64,000 bases of DNA from an uncultured Sphingomonadaceae bacterium (GCA_947258815.1 CAMYJW010000030.1:1-64000), one strand, 5' to 3'. Shown: positions 18,666 to 30,259, numbered from the stretch's first letter. The notes: generated from the letters alone by a model not told the origin. Made by a program: numbers and translations.

Positions 18666-18994
18666 TGGGCAAGCTTTCAGACAAGGTTTATGAGAACAGG
18701 GCGGCACGCGATGCGGTGCGCACGCTGTTCGATGAGCGGCTTGCCCGCGTCAAAGGCGATCTGGAAACGCGCAGTGTCGGCGGCCGGGTTGCCGACAAGA
18801 TAAGCGAACAGGCACGCGGCGCCTATGAAGAAGCGCGCGCGGTGGCGGGAGAGAACAAGGGGGTTGTTGCCGGAACTTTCGCAGCGTTGGCGCTGTGGTT
18901 CCTGCGTAATCCGATCATTGCGGCGCTTGATCATGTGTTGAGCGACGCGAACATCGACGACGAGGAATCCGAACATGACGCAATCGACGAATGA
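18665..18994 (+). CDS. Hypothetical membrane-associated protein of the YqjDE-like cluster
   Basis: This 109-aa protein starts on the last base of the preceding stop. Its N-terminal two thirds are charged and helical (RTLFDERLARVKGDLETR). A single hydrophobic segment (about 70-88, GVVAGTFAALALWFLRNPI) is followed by an acidic tail. I do not recognise a named family. Coupling to the holin-like gene and the matching helix-plus-anchor design suggest it works with its neighbours at the inner membrane. Confidence 0.6.
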   Translation: MGKLSDKVYENRAARDAVRTLFDERLARVKGDLETRSVGGRVADKISEQARGAYEEARAVAGENKGVVAGTFAALALWFLRNPIIAALDHVLSDANIDDEESEHDAIDE

Positions 18995-19364
18995 ACTTTC
19001 CGAACAACCAGCGGATACCGGCACAGACATCGTCCAGTTGCCAACCGCCAGTGCCCCGCCAGCAAAAGAATACGCGGCGCTTGATTTTGTAAAGCAACAT
19101 CCGGTCCTTACCGTTGCCAGCGGGCTGGCCGTTGGCGCGCTAGCCGCCGCGCTTATTCCGCGCCGGAACCGGGTTTATGTCACGCGCCGTTCATCTGCTT
19201 TCGCCGATGCAATCGGGACCGCATCGCTCGCGCTGGCAACACAAGCCCTTCAAAAAGCCGAGGCTGCAAGAAGCGACATTCGCGATCGCGCGGGCGCACT
19301 GGCCGACCATGCGGGCAAGATCGGTGAGAAGGCTGGCGAGCTGAAAGACAAGTTGCAGCGTTAA
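18975..19364 (+). CDS. Hypothetical membrane-anchored helical protein
   Basis: This 129-aa protein overlaps the previous gene by 20 bases. It has a disordered N-terminus, one membrane segment (about 42-56, VLTVASGLAVGALAAALIPRR) and a charged helical C-terminus (about 72-129) with repeated Ala/Glu/Lys/Asp residues. It looks like an inverted version of the first protein of the cluster, with the anchor first and the charged helix after. No named family recognised. It ends the four-gene group. Confidence 0.6.
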   Translation: MTQSTNELSEQPADTGTDIVQLPTASAPPAKEYAALDFVKQHPVLTVASGLAVGALAAALIPRRNRVYVTRRSSAFADAIGTASLALATQALQKAEAARSDIRDRAGALADHAGKIGEKAGELKDKLQR

Positions 19365-19439
19365 ACCCGCACCACTTGCAGTTCAGGCCGCGCGCTTTAT
19401 AGCGTATACCTCTCTCCCATCCCCAGGAAAGCGATCCGA

Positions 19440-19667
19440 ATGCAGAAACTCCACCTTGTTATGGGCGGACGGGTTACAGACCCGCGCGGCCTTGAATTTG
19501 TCGAACTTGAAAAACTCGATCTTGTCGGCGTCTATCCCGATTTCAGCAGCGCCGAAGAGGCATGGCGTTCACAGGCCCAGCGCACTGTTGACGATGCCGA
19601 AATGAAATACGTTATCGTGCATCTGCACCGGCTGCTTGAGCCCGATCTGGACGAGCCGGAAGCCTGA
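19440..19667 (+). CDS. DUF4170 family protein
   Basis: This 75-aa protein begins MQKLHLVMGGRV and continues with FVELEKLDLVGVYPDFSSAEEAWR and KYVIVHLHRL, the complete DUF4170 pattern. This compact alphaproteobacterial family has no firmly established function known to me. CCCAGGAAAG eight to twelve bases upstream gives a good ribosome site. It converges with greA over a 31-base gap that contains a short GC-rich hairpin without a T tract. Confidence 0.85.
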   Translation: MQKLHLVMGGRVTDPRGLEFVELEKLDLVGVYPDFSSAEEAWRSQAQRTVDDAEMKYVIVHLHRLLEPDLDEPEA

Positions 19668-19698
19668 TCCGGCCGTCCGGCCGCGTCAGCCCTGATAA

Positions 19699-20175
19699 TC
19701 AGATGAATTCGATCTTCTGGACAAGGTAAAACTTGTCACCGGAAGGTACCGTCACTTCCACTTCATCCTCGACCCGGCGGCCGATAAGCGCTTTGCCGAG
19801 CGGCGAGTTATAGCTGATTCGGCCAATCTTCGCGTCTGCCTCATATGGGCCGACGATCTGGTATTTTACCGGCTTGTCATCATCGTCGAGCAGCGTGACA
19901 GTCGCGCCGAACACGATCTTGTCGCCGGTCAGCGATGAAGGATCAATGATCTGCGCGCGGCTAAGCTTGTCTTCAAGATCGCCGATTGTCGCCTCGACCT
20001 GGCCCTGACGTTCTTTTGCGGCGTGATATTCGGCATTTTCGGACAGATCGCCGTGCGCGCGCGCTTCCTCGATCGCATCCACGATCAGCGGCCGCTCTTC
20101 CCGCAATGCCTTCAATTCAGCCATCAGCCCTTCGTAGCCGTCAGCCAGCATGGGGAACTTCTCGACACTTGCCAT
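19699..20175 (-). CDS. greA: Transcription elongation factor GreA
   Basis: This 158-aa protein has the N-terminal coiled coil (about 10-75; [37 protein letters not shown]) and the C-terminal globular domain ending in [21 protein letters not shown]. The acidic tip residues needed to stimulate transcript cleavage are in the conserved GDLSENAEY block. GreA rescues backtracked RNA polymerase. It lies just downstream of carB on the same strand, separated by about 100 bases. Confidence 0.95.
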   Translation of the reverse strand: MASVEKFPMLADGYEGLMAELKALREERPLIVDAIEEARAHGDLSENAEYHAAKERQGQVEATIGDLEDKLSRAQIIDPSSLTGDKIVFGATVTLLDDDDKPVKYQIVGPYEADAKIGRISYNSPLGKALIGRRVEDEVEVTVPSGDKFYLVQKIEFI

Positions 20176-20274
20176 TTGCGTACTTCCTTCTGCGGCCTCC
20201 CCGGCTTTTGCGACTAAGCCACTGTGCCGTTCCGGTGGGAACAGACTGACCTTTCACAATGTAGGGAGGCGAGA

Positions 20275-23200
20275 TCAATTCCCGCTATAATAATCCTGTA
20301 ACGACCGGACTTCAAGTTTGCTGCCGCGAATCGCCGAAATTGCCTGTGTAACCGAGATGCACGCCGCCGCTGTCGTGAAGTAGGGAACCTTCTCGTTCAG
20401 CGCGGATGTGCGGATAGAATGCGAATCCTTCAGGCTTTGCCAGCCCTCGGTCGTGTTGAAAATCATCGCGACATCGCCGTCGATAATCTTGTCGACGATA
20501 TGCGGGCGGCCTTCCGCCACTTTATTGATCCGTTCAACCGGCAGTCCCGCATCGGCAAGGAACTTCTGCGTTCCGCCGGTCGCGACAACCGCGAAACCAA
20601 GGCCGATCAGATCTTTGACAGCAGGCAGGATATGCTGCTTGTCGCTGTCTTTCACCGAGACGAAAACAATGCCCTCTTCGGGAATCTTCGTGCCCGCGCC
20701 GATCTGCGCTTTGGCAAAGGCAGTCGCAAAATCCTTGTCAATTCCCATAACTTCGCCCGTGGACTTCATTTCGGGACTGAGCACGGGATCGACACCGGGG
20801 AAGCGTGAAAACGGGAATACGGCTTCCTTGACGGCCATATAGTCCAGCTCGCGTCTGAACGGCGGGAAATCGGCCAGCTTCTCGCCGGCCATTACCCGCG
20901 ATGCGATCTTGGCAACCGGCTGTCCGATGGCCTTGGCGACAAACGGCACGGTGCGGCTTGCGCGCGGGTTCACCTCGATCAGGTAAACCTCATCGTCCTT
21001 CACCGCGAACTGCACGTTCATCAGCCCGCGCACATGAAGGCCGCGTGCAAGCGCATCGGCCTGCCGTTCCATCTCTGCAACGATTTCGGGTGAGAGGCTG
21101 TAAGGCGGCAATGTGCAGGCACTGTCGCCCGAGTGAATGCCCGCCTCTTCGATATGCTGCATCACCCCGGCAACGACAACATCGTCGCCATCGCACAGCG
21201 CATCGCAATCGCATTCGATCGCATCGCGCAAATACTGGTCGATCAGCACCGGACTATCGCCCGAGACCTGGACCGCAGTGTTGATGTAATCGTCAAGCTG
21301 TTGTTCGCTATCGACAATTTCCATCGCGCGGCCACCCAGAACATAGCTGGGCCGCATCAGCACCGGATAGCCGATCCGGTTTGCCACCGCGACCGCTTCA
21401 TCGCGGCTGCGCGCGATGCCGTTTTCGGGCTGCTTGAGGCCCAGTTTCTCTACCAGCGCGGCAAACCGTTCGCGATCTTCGGCAAGATCAATCGCATCGG
21501 GAGAGGTGCCAAGGATCGGAATCCCTTCATCCTCAAGAGCCTGCGCCAATTTCAGGGGTGTCTGTCCGCCAAACTGAACGAGAACCCCCGCCAGTTCGCC
21601 GCTTTCCATTTCCACGCGCAGGATTTCCAGCACGTCTTCGGCGGTAAGCGGTTCAAAATACAGGCGATCCGATGTGTCATAGTCTGTCGAAACCGTCTCC
21701 GGGTTGCAGTTCACCATGATCGTTTCATAGCCCGCTTCGGAAAGCGCGAAGCAGGCGTGCACGCAGCAATAATCGAACTCGATACCCTGCCCGATCCGGT
21801 TCGGGCCGCCGCCCAGAATAACGATCTTGCGCCGGTCGGAAGGCATTGCCTCATCCTCGGGCGGGCCGAACGCGGGCTTTTCATATGTCGAATACATGTA
21901 AGGCGTGATCGCCTCAAATTCGGCGGCGCAGCTGTCTATCCGCTTGAACACCGGCAAGACGCCCAGCTTGTGGCGCAAGGCGCGCACTTCGGCCTCGCTG
22001 GTGGCGCCTGCCATGGCTTTTACCGCATCATGCAACAGGCCCGAACCCGATGATCGCGCTTCGGCCGCGCTGCCTGCAACATGGACCGAACGCACCGCCA
22101 GCTTGGCCAGACGGCTATCGGAAAAGCCCATTGCTTTAACCCGCCGCAAACCTTCGGCATCGCGCGGCAGGCCATCTTCCATGATCCGCGTTTCTTCGAC
22201 GATAATATCTTCGATATGACGCAGGAACCACAGATCGTAATGCGTGATCGCGTGAATTTCCTCAACGCTCAGTCCCTCGCGCATGGCCTGGGCGACGACC
22301 AGCAGGCGATCGGGCGAGCGGGTGGAGAGCCGGGCATTGATAACATCGCGTCCTGCCCCTTCCAGATCCTCAACCCTGTTAAACCCGTCCAGCCCGGTTT
22401 CCAGACCGCGCAGAGCCTTTTGCAGGCTTTCGGGGAAATTGCGGCCAATCGCCATCACTTCGCCCACCGATTTCATCGCGGTGGACAGCACCGCTTCAGA
22501 CCCTTTGAACTTCTCAAAGGCAAAACGCGGAATCTTGGTGACGACATAGTCAATCGTCGGCTCGAAGCTGGCCGGGGTTGCGCCGGTGATCTCGTTGGTG
22601 ATCTCGTCCAGCGTATAGCCAACCGCCAGTTTGGCGGCGACGCGCGCGATCGGAAAGCCGGTTGCTTTCGATGCCAGCGCGGACGAGCGCGAAACGCGCG
22701 GGTTCATCTCGATCACGATCAACCGGCCATCTTCGGGATTGACGGCGAACTGGACGTTGGACCCGCCCGTTTCAACGCCGATTTCGCGCAACACGGCGAT
22801 GCTGGCCGTGCGCATGATCTGGTATTCCTTGTCGGTCAGCGTCAGCGCGGGCGCGACGGTGATCGAATCGCCCGTATGCACACCCATCGGATCGACATTT
22901 TCAATCGCGCAGATGATGATGGCGTTGTCCTTGCGATCGCGGACGACTTCCATCTCGTATTCTTTCCACCCCAGCAGCGATTCCTCGATCAGAACCTCTG
23001 TGGTGGGCGACGCATCCAGCCCGGCGCGCACGATATGTTCGAATTCGGCCTTGTTATAGGCAATACCGCCGCCGGTGCCGCCCAGCGTGAAGCTGGGGCG
23101 AATGATCGAAGGCAGCCCGGTGCGTTCCAGAACCGCAAACGCCTCTTCCAGCGTATGCGCCACGCCGGAACGCGCCGATTCCAGCCCGATCTTGTCCATC

Positions 23201-23604
23201 GCCTCACGAAACCGCTGGCGATCCTCGGCCTTGTCGATGGCATCGGCATCCGCGCCGATCATCTGCACGCCAAGCCGTTCCAGCGTGCCATCGTCAAACA
23301 GCGCCAGCGCGCAGTTCAGCGCGGTCTGCCCGCCCATTGTCGGCAGCAGCGCATCGGGGCGCTCTTTCTCAATGATCCGGGTGACGATTTCGGGGGTTAT
23401 CGGCTCAACATACGTGGCGTCGGCCATGTCCGGGTCGGTCATGATCGTTGCCGGATTGGAATTGACGAGGACCACACGGTAGCCCTCTTCCTTCAGCGCC
23501 TTGATCGCCTGCGTGCCGGAATAATCAAACTCGCACGCCTGACCGATAATGATCGGACCAGCGCCAATGACGAGGATCGAGGAGATGTCAGTTCTTTTGG
23601 GCAT
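20275..23604 (-). CDS. carB: Carbamoyl-phosphate synthase large subunit
   Basis: This 1109-aa enzyme has two ATP-grasp halves (about 1-400 and 560-935), an oligomerisation domain between them and a C-terminal MGS-like allosteric domain (about 950-1090). Matching P-loop-like starts are visible in both halves ([24 protein letters not shown] and [23 protein letters not shown]). It makes carbamoyl phosphate for pyrimidine and arginine synthesis with CarA. Its ATG overlaps the stop of an unrelated gene lying between it and carA, an unusual arrangement. Confidence 0.97.
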   Translation of the reverse strand: MPKRTDISSILVIGAGPIIIGQACEFDYSGTQAIKALKEEGYRVVLVNSNPATIMTDPDMADATYVEPITPEIVTRIIEKERPDALLPTMGGQTALNCALALFDDGTLERLGVQMIGADADAIDKAEDRQRFREAMDKIGLESARSGVAHTLEEAFAVLERTGLPSIIRPSFTLGGTGGGIAYNKAEFEHIVRAGLDASPTTEVLIEESLLGWKEYEMEVVRDRKDNAIIICAIENVDPMGVHTGDSITVAPALTLTDKEYQIMRTASIAVLREIGVETGGSNVQFAVNPEDGRLIVIEMNPRVSRSSALASKATGFPIARVAAKLAVGYTLDEITNEITGATPASFEPTIDYVVTKIPRFAFEKFKGSEAVLSTAMKSVGEVMAIGRNFPESLQKALRGLETGLDGFNRVEDLEGAGRDVINARLSTRSPDRLLVVAQAMREGLSVEEIHAITHYDLWFLRHIEDIIVEETRIMEDGLPRDAEGLRRVKAMGFSDSRLAKLAVRSVHVAGSAAEARSSGSGLLHDAVKAMAGATSEAEVRALRHKLGVLPVFKRIDSCAAEFEAITPYMYSTYEKPAFGPPEDEAMPSDRRKIVILGGGPNRIGQGIEFDYCCVHACFALSEAGYETIMVNCNPETVSTDYDTSDRLYFEPLTAEDVLEILRVEMESGELAGVLVQFGGQTPLKLAQALEDEGIPILGTSPDAIDLAEDRERFAALVEKLGLKQPENGIARSRDEAVAVANRIGYPVLMRPSYVLGGRAMEIVDSEQQLDDYINTAVQVSGDSPVLIDQYLRDAIECDCDALCDGDDVVVAGVMQHIEEAGIHSGDSACTLPPYSLSPEIVAEMERQADALARGLHVRGLMNVQFAVKDDEVYLIEVNPRASRTVPFVAKAIGQPVAKIASRVMAGEKLADFPPFRRELDYMAVKEAVFPFSRFPGVDPVLSPEMKSTGEVMGIDKDFATAFAKAQIGAGTKIPEEGIVFVSVKDSDKQHILPAVKDLIGLGFAVVATGGTQKFLADAGLPVERINKVAEGRPHIVDKIIDGDVAMIFNTTEGWQSLKDSHSIRTSALNEKVPYFTTAAACISVTQAISAIRGSKLEVRSLQDYYSGN

Positions 23605-24377
23605 TAGTTGAAAAATTCCAGAATCAGATGGAGAAGTCTTTTCGAGAGATCGCCAACGGTCGCCGACGCTGCTTTTTCGCTAATCCAGCCAAGTGTGGAC
23701 CTAGCTAAGGCAATAAATGAATTGACTCTTATCTTGCTCGCTAGCCACCAGTCTCTGAGTCTAGAAACCTCTTGCAGAGCTGCACTCTTTTGCTCGTCGA
23801 CAAGATCGCCTGTGTCATTGTCGGCCTCGAGTCTCCTTTGGAGTTCCTCGAACTGAGACGAAATCTCCCCTGCGGCAGCTGCATTGTGATCAACTTCAAC
23901 AATCCGATCTGAAGCAGGAATTCCACGGGTTATCGCAACTTCGATTCCTCGGAGCGCTTTCTGTAACCAATCATCACCAAACTCCCTATAGGTCTGAAAT
24001 ACTGAGTACTTGTGTAATAGGAAAGCTGGACGGCTTTCGAACTCTGCTAGCACAGTTTCAATACCTTCCGCGCGTGTTTCTGCTAACGCTTCGACCTCCA
24101 TAAGATCATGTTGGCCATTCGACACGAACGCATTTACCAACCTGCCATCGATTTTCATGAATTCGCCAGCGTATAGATCGGATGACACGGTAGCAATTTT
24201 ACATTCTTCCAAAATGGCTAGGGCTTTAACAACTAGAGATTCTTCTACAATGAAGCCGCAAGCCTCATTGGCAAATCCTGAAAGTGCGTCCCTTGGGCCG
24301 CGAATTGTTCCACCCTCGTGTGTTTTCGCGAACGAATTGAGTGCAGCCGCAATATAGGTGGCAATGTCGGGTTTCAC
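23604..24377 (-). CDS. Unknown low-GC gene inserted between carA and carB
   Basis: This 257-aa protein has no family I can name with confidence. Visible parts are a mixed alpha/beta N-terminal half (1-145, with [30 protein letters not shown] and [15 protein letters not shown]), the segment [14 protein letters not shown] (152-165), a charged probable coiled coil (170-212) and a hydrophobic or amphipathic C-terminal helix. The DNA is clearly AT-richer than its neighbours (about 43% GC in one sampled line against 63% in carA), indicating transfer. The ATG overlaps the carA stop by four bases and the stop overlaps the carB ATG (TAATG), so it is translated within the carAB transcript. Confidence 0.75.
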   Translation of the reverse strand: MKPDIATYIAAALNSFAKTHEGGTIRGPRDALSGFANEACGFIVEESLVVKALAILEECKIATVSSDLYAGEFMKIDGRLVNAFVSNGQHDLMEVEALAETRAEGIETVLAEFESRPAFLLHKYSVFQTYREFGDDWLQKALRGIEVAITRGIPASDRIVEVDHNAAAAGEISSQFEELQRRLEADNDTGDLVDEQKSAALQEVSRLRDWWLASKIRVNSFIALARSTLGWISEKAASATVGDLSKRLLHLILEFFN

Positions 24378-25558
24378 CCCAACATCCCCACAAACTTTTC
24401 GAACAGATAAAAGCTGTCCTGCGGTCCGGGGCTTGCCTCCGGGTGATACTGCACGCCGAACGCGCGTTTGCCTTTGATGGAAATGCCGCAGTTGGTGCCG
24501 TCAAACAAAGATCGGTGGGTTTCCTCGATCGTGTCGGGCAGGCTGGCGTTATCGACGGCGAAACCGTGGTTCATGCTGGTGATCTCCACCAGACCCTCTG
24601 TCTCGCCCCAGTCGCTGCCGATGCGCTGAACGGGGTGGTTCGCGCCGCGGTGGCCCTGAAACATCTTGGCGGTTTTTGCGCCGGCTGCCAGCGCCAGCAT
24701 CTGGTGGCCAAGGCAGATGCCAAACAGCGGCACGTCTTTTTCCAGCAGCGCCCTGATCGTTGGCACCGCATATTCGCCCGTTGCCGCCGGATCGCCCGGT
24801 CCGTTGGAAAGGAACACGCCATCGGGGCTTAGCGCCAGAATATCCTCTACCGGTGTTTGCGCAGGCAAAACGGTGATCCGCGCGCCGGCTTTCACCAGAT
24901 TGCGGAAAATGTTGTCTTTCGCTCCGAAATCCAGCGCAACGACATGCGGGCGTTCTTCATGGGGAGAGCGGCCATAGCCTTTGCCAAGGCTCCAGGTAGA
25001 GCCTTCCCAGCTTTCTTCGCCTTGCCGCGTGACCAGCTTGGCCAGGTCCATGCCTTCCAGCCCCGGCCATCCTTGCGCCTTTTGCAGCAGGGCTGGAATA
25101 TCGAAGTTTCCGTCCGGGTCATGCGCGATCACGGCATTGGGCGCGCCAGCTACGCGAATACGCCGCGTCAGCGCGCGCGTATCTATCCCGGAAAGGCCGA
25201 TCTTGCCTTGCGCCTTCAGCCAATCGCCAAATTCACCGCGCGAGCGGAAGCTGGAGGCGAGCGTCACATCTTCGCGCACGATGCATCCGACAGCCGAATC
25301 GGTTTGCGATTCCAGATCCTCGTCATTGGTGCCGACATTGCCGATATGCGGGAACGTGAAAGTGACGATCTGGCCCGCGTATGAAGGATCGGTCATCACT
25401 TCCTGATAGCCCGTCATCGCGGTGTTGAAGCACACTTCGCCCACCGCATCGCCGGTCGCCCCGAAGCCCCTGCCCCACAGCACCGAACCATCGGCCATAA
25501 CCAGAACGCCCGTCGCCCCATCGGGTTGAGGCGCGTGCGAAGATGCGGGGTCGGCCAT
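24374..25558 (-). CDS. carA: Carbamoyl-phosphate synthase small subunit
   Basis: The chosen ATG at 25558 has GGAG about nine bases upstream and yields 394 residues. The N-terminal CPSase domain (about 10-160) precedes a class I glutamine amidotransferase domain. The latter has the nucleophile Cys in GICLGHQMLALAAGA and the His/Glu pair in VQYHPEASPGP. It supplies ammonia to CarB. The stop overlaps the start of the inserted unknown gene and not carB itself. Fourteen extra residues are possible from an upstream codon, but they look unrelated. Confidence 0.96.
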   Translation of the reverse strand: MADPASSHAPQPDGATGVLVMADGSVLWGRGFGATGDAVGEVCFNTAMTGYQEVMTDPSYAGQIVTFTFPHIGNVGTNDEDLESQTDSAVGCIVREDVTLASSFRSRGEFGDWLKAQGKIGLSGIDTRALTRRIRVAGAPNAVIAHDPDGNFDIPALLQKAQGWPGLEGMDLAKLVTRQGEESWEGSTWSLGKGYGRSPHEERPHVVALDFGAKDNIFRNLVKAGARITVLPAQTPVEDILALSPDGVFLSNGPGDPAATGEYAVPTIRALLEKDVPLFGICLGHQMLALAAGAKTAKMFQGHRGANHPVQRIGSDWGETEGLVEITSMNHGFAVDNASLPDTIEETHRSLFDGTNCGISIKGKRAFGVQYHPEASPGPQDSFYLFEKFVGMLG

Positions 25559-25713
25559 GAGGCGCTCCGTTAACAGAGGACAGTGATGCGTGCTAAGCAC
25601 TAGGGGCTAAACAGCATTGTGCAGTGCGTCAAGCGCGAGGAGTGCAAAAGCGTTGCAGGCTTGCTAGTTTGGCGCGCTATTCTTTCGACATCACAGGAAA
25701 TCGACACACCATC

Positions 25714-26166
25714 ATGCTTCGCGATTCGATCAAGTCCGCTCAGGTTACGTCCATGAAATCGGGCGACAAGCCCCGCACCGCCGCGCTTCGTCTTATTCTG
25801 GCGAAAGTGAAAGACCGCGATATCGAACTGCGCAATGCGGACAATCCGCCCTCTGATGACGATCTGGTCACCGAAGTGCTGCAAAAGATGGCCAAACAGC
25901 GCAAGGAATCGATCGACCTGTTCGAACAGGGTGGCCGTCAGGACCGCGCCGAAGGCGAAAAGGCGGAACTGGCAGTGATCGAGGAATTTCTGCCTCAACA
26001 GATGAGCGAGGACGAAACACGCGCCGCGATTGAGGAAGCGAAAGCCAAAGTTGGCGCCGAATCGATCAAGGACATGGGCAAAGTGATGGGCGAGCTGAAA
26101 GGCCGCTATGGCGCCCTGCTCGATATGGGCAAGGCAAGTGCGCTGGTCAAAGCGGCGCTGGGCTGA
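25714..26166 (+). CDS. GatB/YqeY-domain protein
   Basis: From the ATG at 25714 the 150-aa protein shows the YqeY family blocks MLRDSIKSAQ, KPRTAALRLILAKVKDRDIELR, AELAVIEEFLPQQMSE and MGKVMGELKGRYGALLDMGKASALVKAAL. The domain resembles the tail of the GatB amidotransferase subunit and may bind tRNA, but its role as a stand-alone protein is unclear. It lies just upstream of dnaG on the same strand, a common position in proteobacteria. Confidence 0.88.
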   Translation: MLRDSIKSAQVTSMKSGDKPRTAALRLILAKVKDRDIELRNADNPPSDDDLVTEVLQKMAKQRKESIDLFEQGGRQDRAEGEKAELAVIEEFLPQQMSEDETRAAIEEAKAKVGAESIKDMGKVMGELKGRYGALLDMGKASALVKAALG

Positions 26167-26202
26167 GGCGTAAACACAGATGCAAAGGAAGGTGCGGCAA
26201 GC

Positions 26203-28080
26203 GTGCTGAGTCCTCAATGGCTTGACGAATTGCGATCGCGCCTCACGCTGTCCGGCGTGATCGGGCGCACCACGCGGCTGACCAAGGCCGGGCGCGAGTT
26301 CAAGGCATGCTGCCCTTTCCACAACGAAAAATCGCCCAGTTTCACGGTCAACGATGAAAAGGGGTTTTACCACTGCTTTGGCTGCGGCGCGCATGGCGAC
26401 GCGATTCGCTGGATGACCGATCAGCGCGGGCTGTCTTTCATGGATGCGGTGAAGGAACTGGCGGTTGAGGCCGGGATGGAAGTGCCCGCCCCCGATCCGC
26501 AGGCCGCACAGCGCGCCGAAAAGCGAGATACGCTGTATGATGTGATGAAAGCCGCGCAGGACTGGTTCGTCGATAATCTGCGCGGCGCCGATGGCGCGGC
26601 GGCGCGCGACTATCTGCAATCACGCGGGTTCGATGCGCATACGATGGAGCGTTTCGGGTTTGGCTATGCGCCTGAGAGCAAGCAGGCTCTTAACCGCGCG
26701 CTGAGCCGCTTTCCCGAAGCGCAATTGATCGAAGCCGGGCTGCGCATCGCGGTTGACGGGCGCGATCCTTATGACCGGTTTCGCGGACGGCTGATGCTGC
26801 CGATCGAGGATGCGCGTGGCCGGGTGATCGCTTTTGGCGGGCGCATTCTCGATTCGGGCAAGACCGACGCGCCCAAGTATCTCAATTCGCCCGATACGCC
26901 GCTGTTTGACAAAGGCCGCACGCTTTACAACCTCCACCGCGCCGCGCCCGCCGCGCGCCAGTCTGGCCGGATGATCGTCGTTGAAGGTTATATGGACGTG
27001 ATCGCGCTGGCCGCCGCCGGGATAGAGGAATGCGTTGCCCCGCTCGGCACCGCGCTGACCGAGCAGCAGATCGAACTGCTCTGGCGACAGGTTGAAACGC
27101 CGATCCTGTGTTTCGATGGCGATGCAGCAGGCCAGCGCGCCGCCATGCGCGCGGTTGGCAGGGCGTTGCCGATGCTGAAACCTGCGCATTCGCTGCAAAT
27201 CGTGACCATGCCGCCCGGCCTCGATCCCGATGATCTCATCGCGCGCGAAGGGGTTGGCGCACTGGAAACGAAGCTGCGCGAAGCGCACAGTCTGGTCGAT
27301 ATGCTGTGGACGGCTGAGCGCGATGCCATCCCGCTGAATACGCCGGAGGACAAGGCGGGTCTGAAAGCGCGTTTGCTCGCGCATGTTGAAAGCATCGCCG
27401 AGCAGGATATCCGCTCGCTTTACCGACGCGATCTGCTTGACCGCTTCTCGTCTTTCGCTTTCCCGAAACGCGAGAGCAACTGGACAAAGCGGCCAGACTG
27501 GAAACAGAAGCCCGCATTCGGGCAATTGCAGCCGCGCACTTCGTCTCCCGAGAACATCAGCCGCCTTCGCCGCGCTACTGACGGCGGATCGCGCGATGCA
27601 CTGTCGTCAGCGATCCTGGCAGGGCTGATTCGCTGGCCGGAAGAAATTGCCCGCCATGCCGATGTGCTGGCGCGCACGCCGGGTGTCGATTCGCGGTTCT
27701 CCTGTCTGCTTGATTGTCATGATTCAGGCGGACCGCTTGAAAGCGGCACACTGTCCACCATATTGATCGAGCAAGGTCTGGAATTGCCCAAACCCGCTGA
27801 ATATGCAGGGCTGCGCTTCGGTTTTCTGGGGGCCGAAGTTTCCCCCGCCGAAGCGGCAGAGGAACTGGAACAGGCACTTGGTCTGCTGGTTCAGCGACCG
27901 GCGCTTGATGCAGCCCTTGCCGAAGCGACGGTGCGGCTGGATGAGGAATGGTCGGACGAGGCATTTGCGGAGCAACAACGCTTGCGTGAGAGAAAACTGG
28001 AATTTGACAGGCGATTGGGGCTAATGGCCACCAAACGCGAGGCGGTTTCCGATGGAAGCGCCGGTGATTCAGGGCGATAG
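26203..28080 (+). CDS. dnaG: DNA primase
   Basis: This 625-aa protein starts at GTG with AAAGGAAGG upstream. It has the N-terminal CHC2 zinc finger ([12 protein letters not shown] with HCFGCG, about residues 36-64). The toprim core follows (about 255-340; [15 protein letters not shown] and [11 protein letters not shown]), then a C-terminal helicase-binding region. It makes RNA primers for replication. The stop is one base before the rpoD ATG, giving the classical dnaG-rpoD macromolecular-synthesis arrangement. Confidence 0.96.
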   Translation: MLSPQWLDELRSRLTLSGVIGRTTRLTKAGREFKACCPFHNEKSPSFTVNDEKGFYHCFGCGAHGDAIRWMTDQRGLSFMDAVKELAVEAGMEVPAPDPQAAQRAEKRDTLYDVMKAAQDWFVDNLRGADGAAARDYLQSRGFDAHTMERFGFGYAPESKQALNRALSRFPEAQLIEAGLRIAVDGRDPYDRFRGRLMLPIEDARGRVIAFGGRILDSGKTDAPKYLNSPDTPLFDKGRTLYNLHRAAPAARQSGRMIVVEGYMDVIALAAAGIEECVAPLGTALTEQQIELLWRQVETPILCFDGDAAGQRAAMRAVGRALPMLKPAHSLQIVTMPPGLDPDDLIAREGVGALETKLREAHSLVDMLWTAERDAIPLNTPEDKAGLKARLLAHVESIAEQDIRSLYRRDLLDRFSSFAFPKRESNWTKRPDWKQKPAFGQLQPRTSSPENISRLRRATDGGSRDALSSAILAGLIRWPEEIARHADVLARTPGVDSRFSCLLDCHDSGGPLESGTLSTILIEQGLELPKPAEYAGLRFGFLGAEVSPAEAAEELEQALGLLVQRPALDAALAEATVRLDEEWSDEAFAEQQRLRERKLEFDRRLGLMATKREAVSDGSAGDSGR

Positions 28081-28081
28081 A

Positions 28082-30127
28082 ATGGCAACGAAGAAGAGCG
28101 AAGACAACGCGGCATCCGACAAGGCAGACGGTGCCGATGCGCCGCTGATTGACCTTAACGAAGCATCGATCAAAAAGCTGATTGCCCGCGCAAAACGGCG
28201 CGGCGTGATCACGTATGACGAACTGAACGAGGCTTTGCCGCAGGACCAGATGTCGTCCGAACAGATCGAGGATGTGATGTCCGCGATTTCGGAAATGGGC
28301 GTGAATATCGTCGAGAGCGACGAGGATTCGGCCGCGGAGGAAGAGCAGCAGGGCGTCGATGAAATTCAGGCGGACGACAAGGCCGCTGCGAAACCCGCCA
28401 CCGAAACCAAGAAAAAGGAAACGACCGAGCGCACCGATGATCCGGTGCGGATGTATCTGCGCGAAATGGGCGCGGTTGAACTGCTCAGCCGCGAAGGCGA
28501 AATCGCCATCGCCAAACGCATCGAAGCCGGGCGTGACATGATGATTCTGGGGCTGTGCGAAAGCCCGATCACGTTCCACGCCATCATCTTGTGGTCCGAA
28601 GCCCTCAATAACGAGGAAATGCAGCTGCGGGAGATCCTCGATCTCGATGCGATGCTGACCAAGGAACCCGCGCCCGAAGCCCTGTCCGACGATGAGGACG
28701 ACAAGGACGATGGCGAGATCAGCGAGGCTACCGCCGGACCTTCCTTCAAGGAGGACGATGATGATGGCGATGAAGAATCGGCAGACGGTGAGGACAGCGA
28801 GGACGGTGAAAATTCCGAAGGCTCATCCCGGCGTCAGAGCGACGATGACGATGAGGACAACACGCTAAGCCTTGCGCAGATGGAAGCCGCGCTCAAGCCC
28901 GATGCGCTTGAGAAATTCGCGCTGATCACCAGCCTGTTCAAGAAGTTTGAGAAAATTCAGACAGAGCGTCTTGATGCGCTGGGCGTGGGCGACGATTTCC
29001 CCGCCGCCAAGGAAAAGAAATATCAGGCGCTGCGCGAAGAGCTGACAGCGCAAGTCGAAAGCGTGAAATTTCACGCGACCAAGATCGAGTTTCTGGTCGA
29101 TAATCTCTATGCCTTCAACCGCCGGTTGACCGCATTGGGCGGTCAGATGCTGCGTCTGGCAGAGCGCCACAAAGTCAAACGCGCCGATTTCCTCAAGGAA
29201 TATGTCGGACGTGAGCTTGACGATGTCTGGCTGACCGATGTTGCAAAGAAGGACAAGAAATGGGCCGCCTTTGCATCGGCCGAAGCGGATTCGGTTGAGC
29301 GTATTCGCGCCGAAGTTTCCGATATCGCCGCGGCCACCGGCATGTCGCTCACCGAATTTCGCCGGATCGTCAACATGGTCCAGAAGGGCGAGCGCGAGGC
29401 GCGCATCGCCAAGAAGGAAATGGTTGAGGCAAACCTGCGCCTCGTCATCTCCATCGCCAAGAAATACACCAATCGCGGCTTGCAGTTCCTTGATCTGATT
29501 CAGGAAGGCAACATCGGCCTTATGAAGGCGGTCGACAAGTTTGAATATCGCCGCGGCTACAAGTTCAGCACATATGCAACCTGGTGGATCCGGCAGGCGA
29601 TCACCCGCTCTATCGCCGATCAGGCGCGCACGATCCGTATTCCGGTACACATGATCGAAACCATCAACAAGCTGGTGCGCACAAGCCGCCAGTTCCTGCA
29701 CGAACAGGGGCGTGAGCCAACGCCTGAAGAAATGGCAGAACGCCTTTCCATGCCGCTTGAAAAAGTGCGCAAGGTGATGAAAATCGCCAAGGAACCGATC
29801 AGCCTTGAAACGCCGATCGGCGACGAGGAAGATTCGCATCTGGGCGATTTCATTGAGGATAAGAACGCGATCATCCCGGTCGATGCCGCGATCCAGTCAA
29901 ACCTCAAGGAAACCGTCACCCGCGTTCTCGCCTCCCTCACCCCGCGTGAAGAACGCGTGCTGCGGATGCGCTTTGGCATCGGCATGAACACCGATCACAC
30001 GCTGGAGGAAGTCGGCCAGCAGTTCTCGGTCACGCGCGAACGTATCCGCCAGATTGAGGCAAAGGCGCTGCGCAAGCTCAAACACCCGAGCCGATCGCGG
30101 AAAATGCGTTCATTCCTGGATCAGTGA
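28082..30127 (+). CDS. rpoD: RNA polymerase primary sigma factor (RpoD)
   Basis: The ATG at 28082 directly follows dnaG and gives 681 residues. Region 1.1 is at 20-85 and region 1.2 starts at [13 protein letters not shown] very acidic non-conserved insert (about 205-260) carries long Asp/Glu/Ser runs. Regions 2-4 are intact: [33 protein letters not shown], and the region 4 HTH with [20 protein letters not shown]. It directs housekeeping transcription. A hairpin without a T tract follows the stop near 30170-30200. Confidence 0.97.
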   Translation: MATKKSEDNAASDKADGADAPLIDLNEASIKKLIARAKRRGVITYDELNEALPQDQMSSEQIEDVMSAISEMGVNIVESDEDSAAEEEQQGVDEIQADDKAAAKPATETKKKETTERTDDPVRMYLREMGAVELLSREGEIAIAKRIEAGRDMMILGLCESPITFHAIILWSEALNNEEMQLREILDLDAMLTKEPAPEALSDDEDDKDDGEISEATAGPSFKEDDDDGDEESADGEDSEDGENSEGSSRRQSDDDDEDNTLSLAQMEAALKPDALEKFALITSLFKKFEKIQTERLDALGVGDDFPAAKEKKYQALREELTAQVESVKFHATKIEFLVDNLYAFNRRLTALGGQMLRLAERHKVKRADFLKEYVGRELDDVWLTDVAKKDKKWAAFASAEADSVERIRAEVSDIAAATGMSLTEFRRIVNMVQKGEREARIAKKEMVEANLRLVISIAKKYTNRGLQFLDLIQEGNIGLMKAVDKFEYRRGYKFSTYATWWIRQAITRSIADQARTIRIPVHMIETINKLVRTSRQFLHEQGREPTPEEMAERLSMPLEKVRKVMKIAKEPISLETPIGDEEDSHLGDFIEDKNAIIPVDAAIQSNLKETVTRVLASLTPREERVLRMRFGIGMNTDHTLEEVGQQFSVTRERIRQIEAKALRKLKHPSRSRKMRSFLDQ

Positions 30128-30259
30128 ATTCCGGTTTTCCCCTGAAAACGTGCTGATTGAACAATCCGCGGCGGCGCGAAAAGGTTGGCTTCGCCGCCTG
30201 GCCGCGTTTATGGGAAAACGCTCACCAATTGAGTCCCGTCCCAACCGCGAAGAAGCATT

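Noticed and set aside
19668..19695. Bidirectional terminator between the DUF4170 gene and greA
   Set aside because: The GGCC-rich hairpin is short and lacks T tracts on either side.
22081..23607. Long plus-strand open frame opposite carB (508 codons)
   Set aside because: It is a shadow of GC-rich codon use in carB. The translation is rich in Arg, His and Gln and shows no domain.
30165..30200. Terminator after rpoD
   Set aside because: A seven-base GGCGGCG/CGCCGCC stem exists, but there is no T tract and the loop is large.
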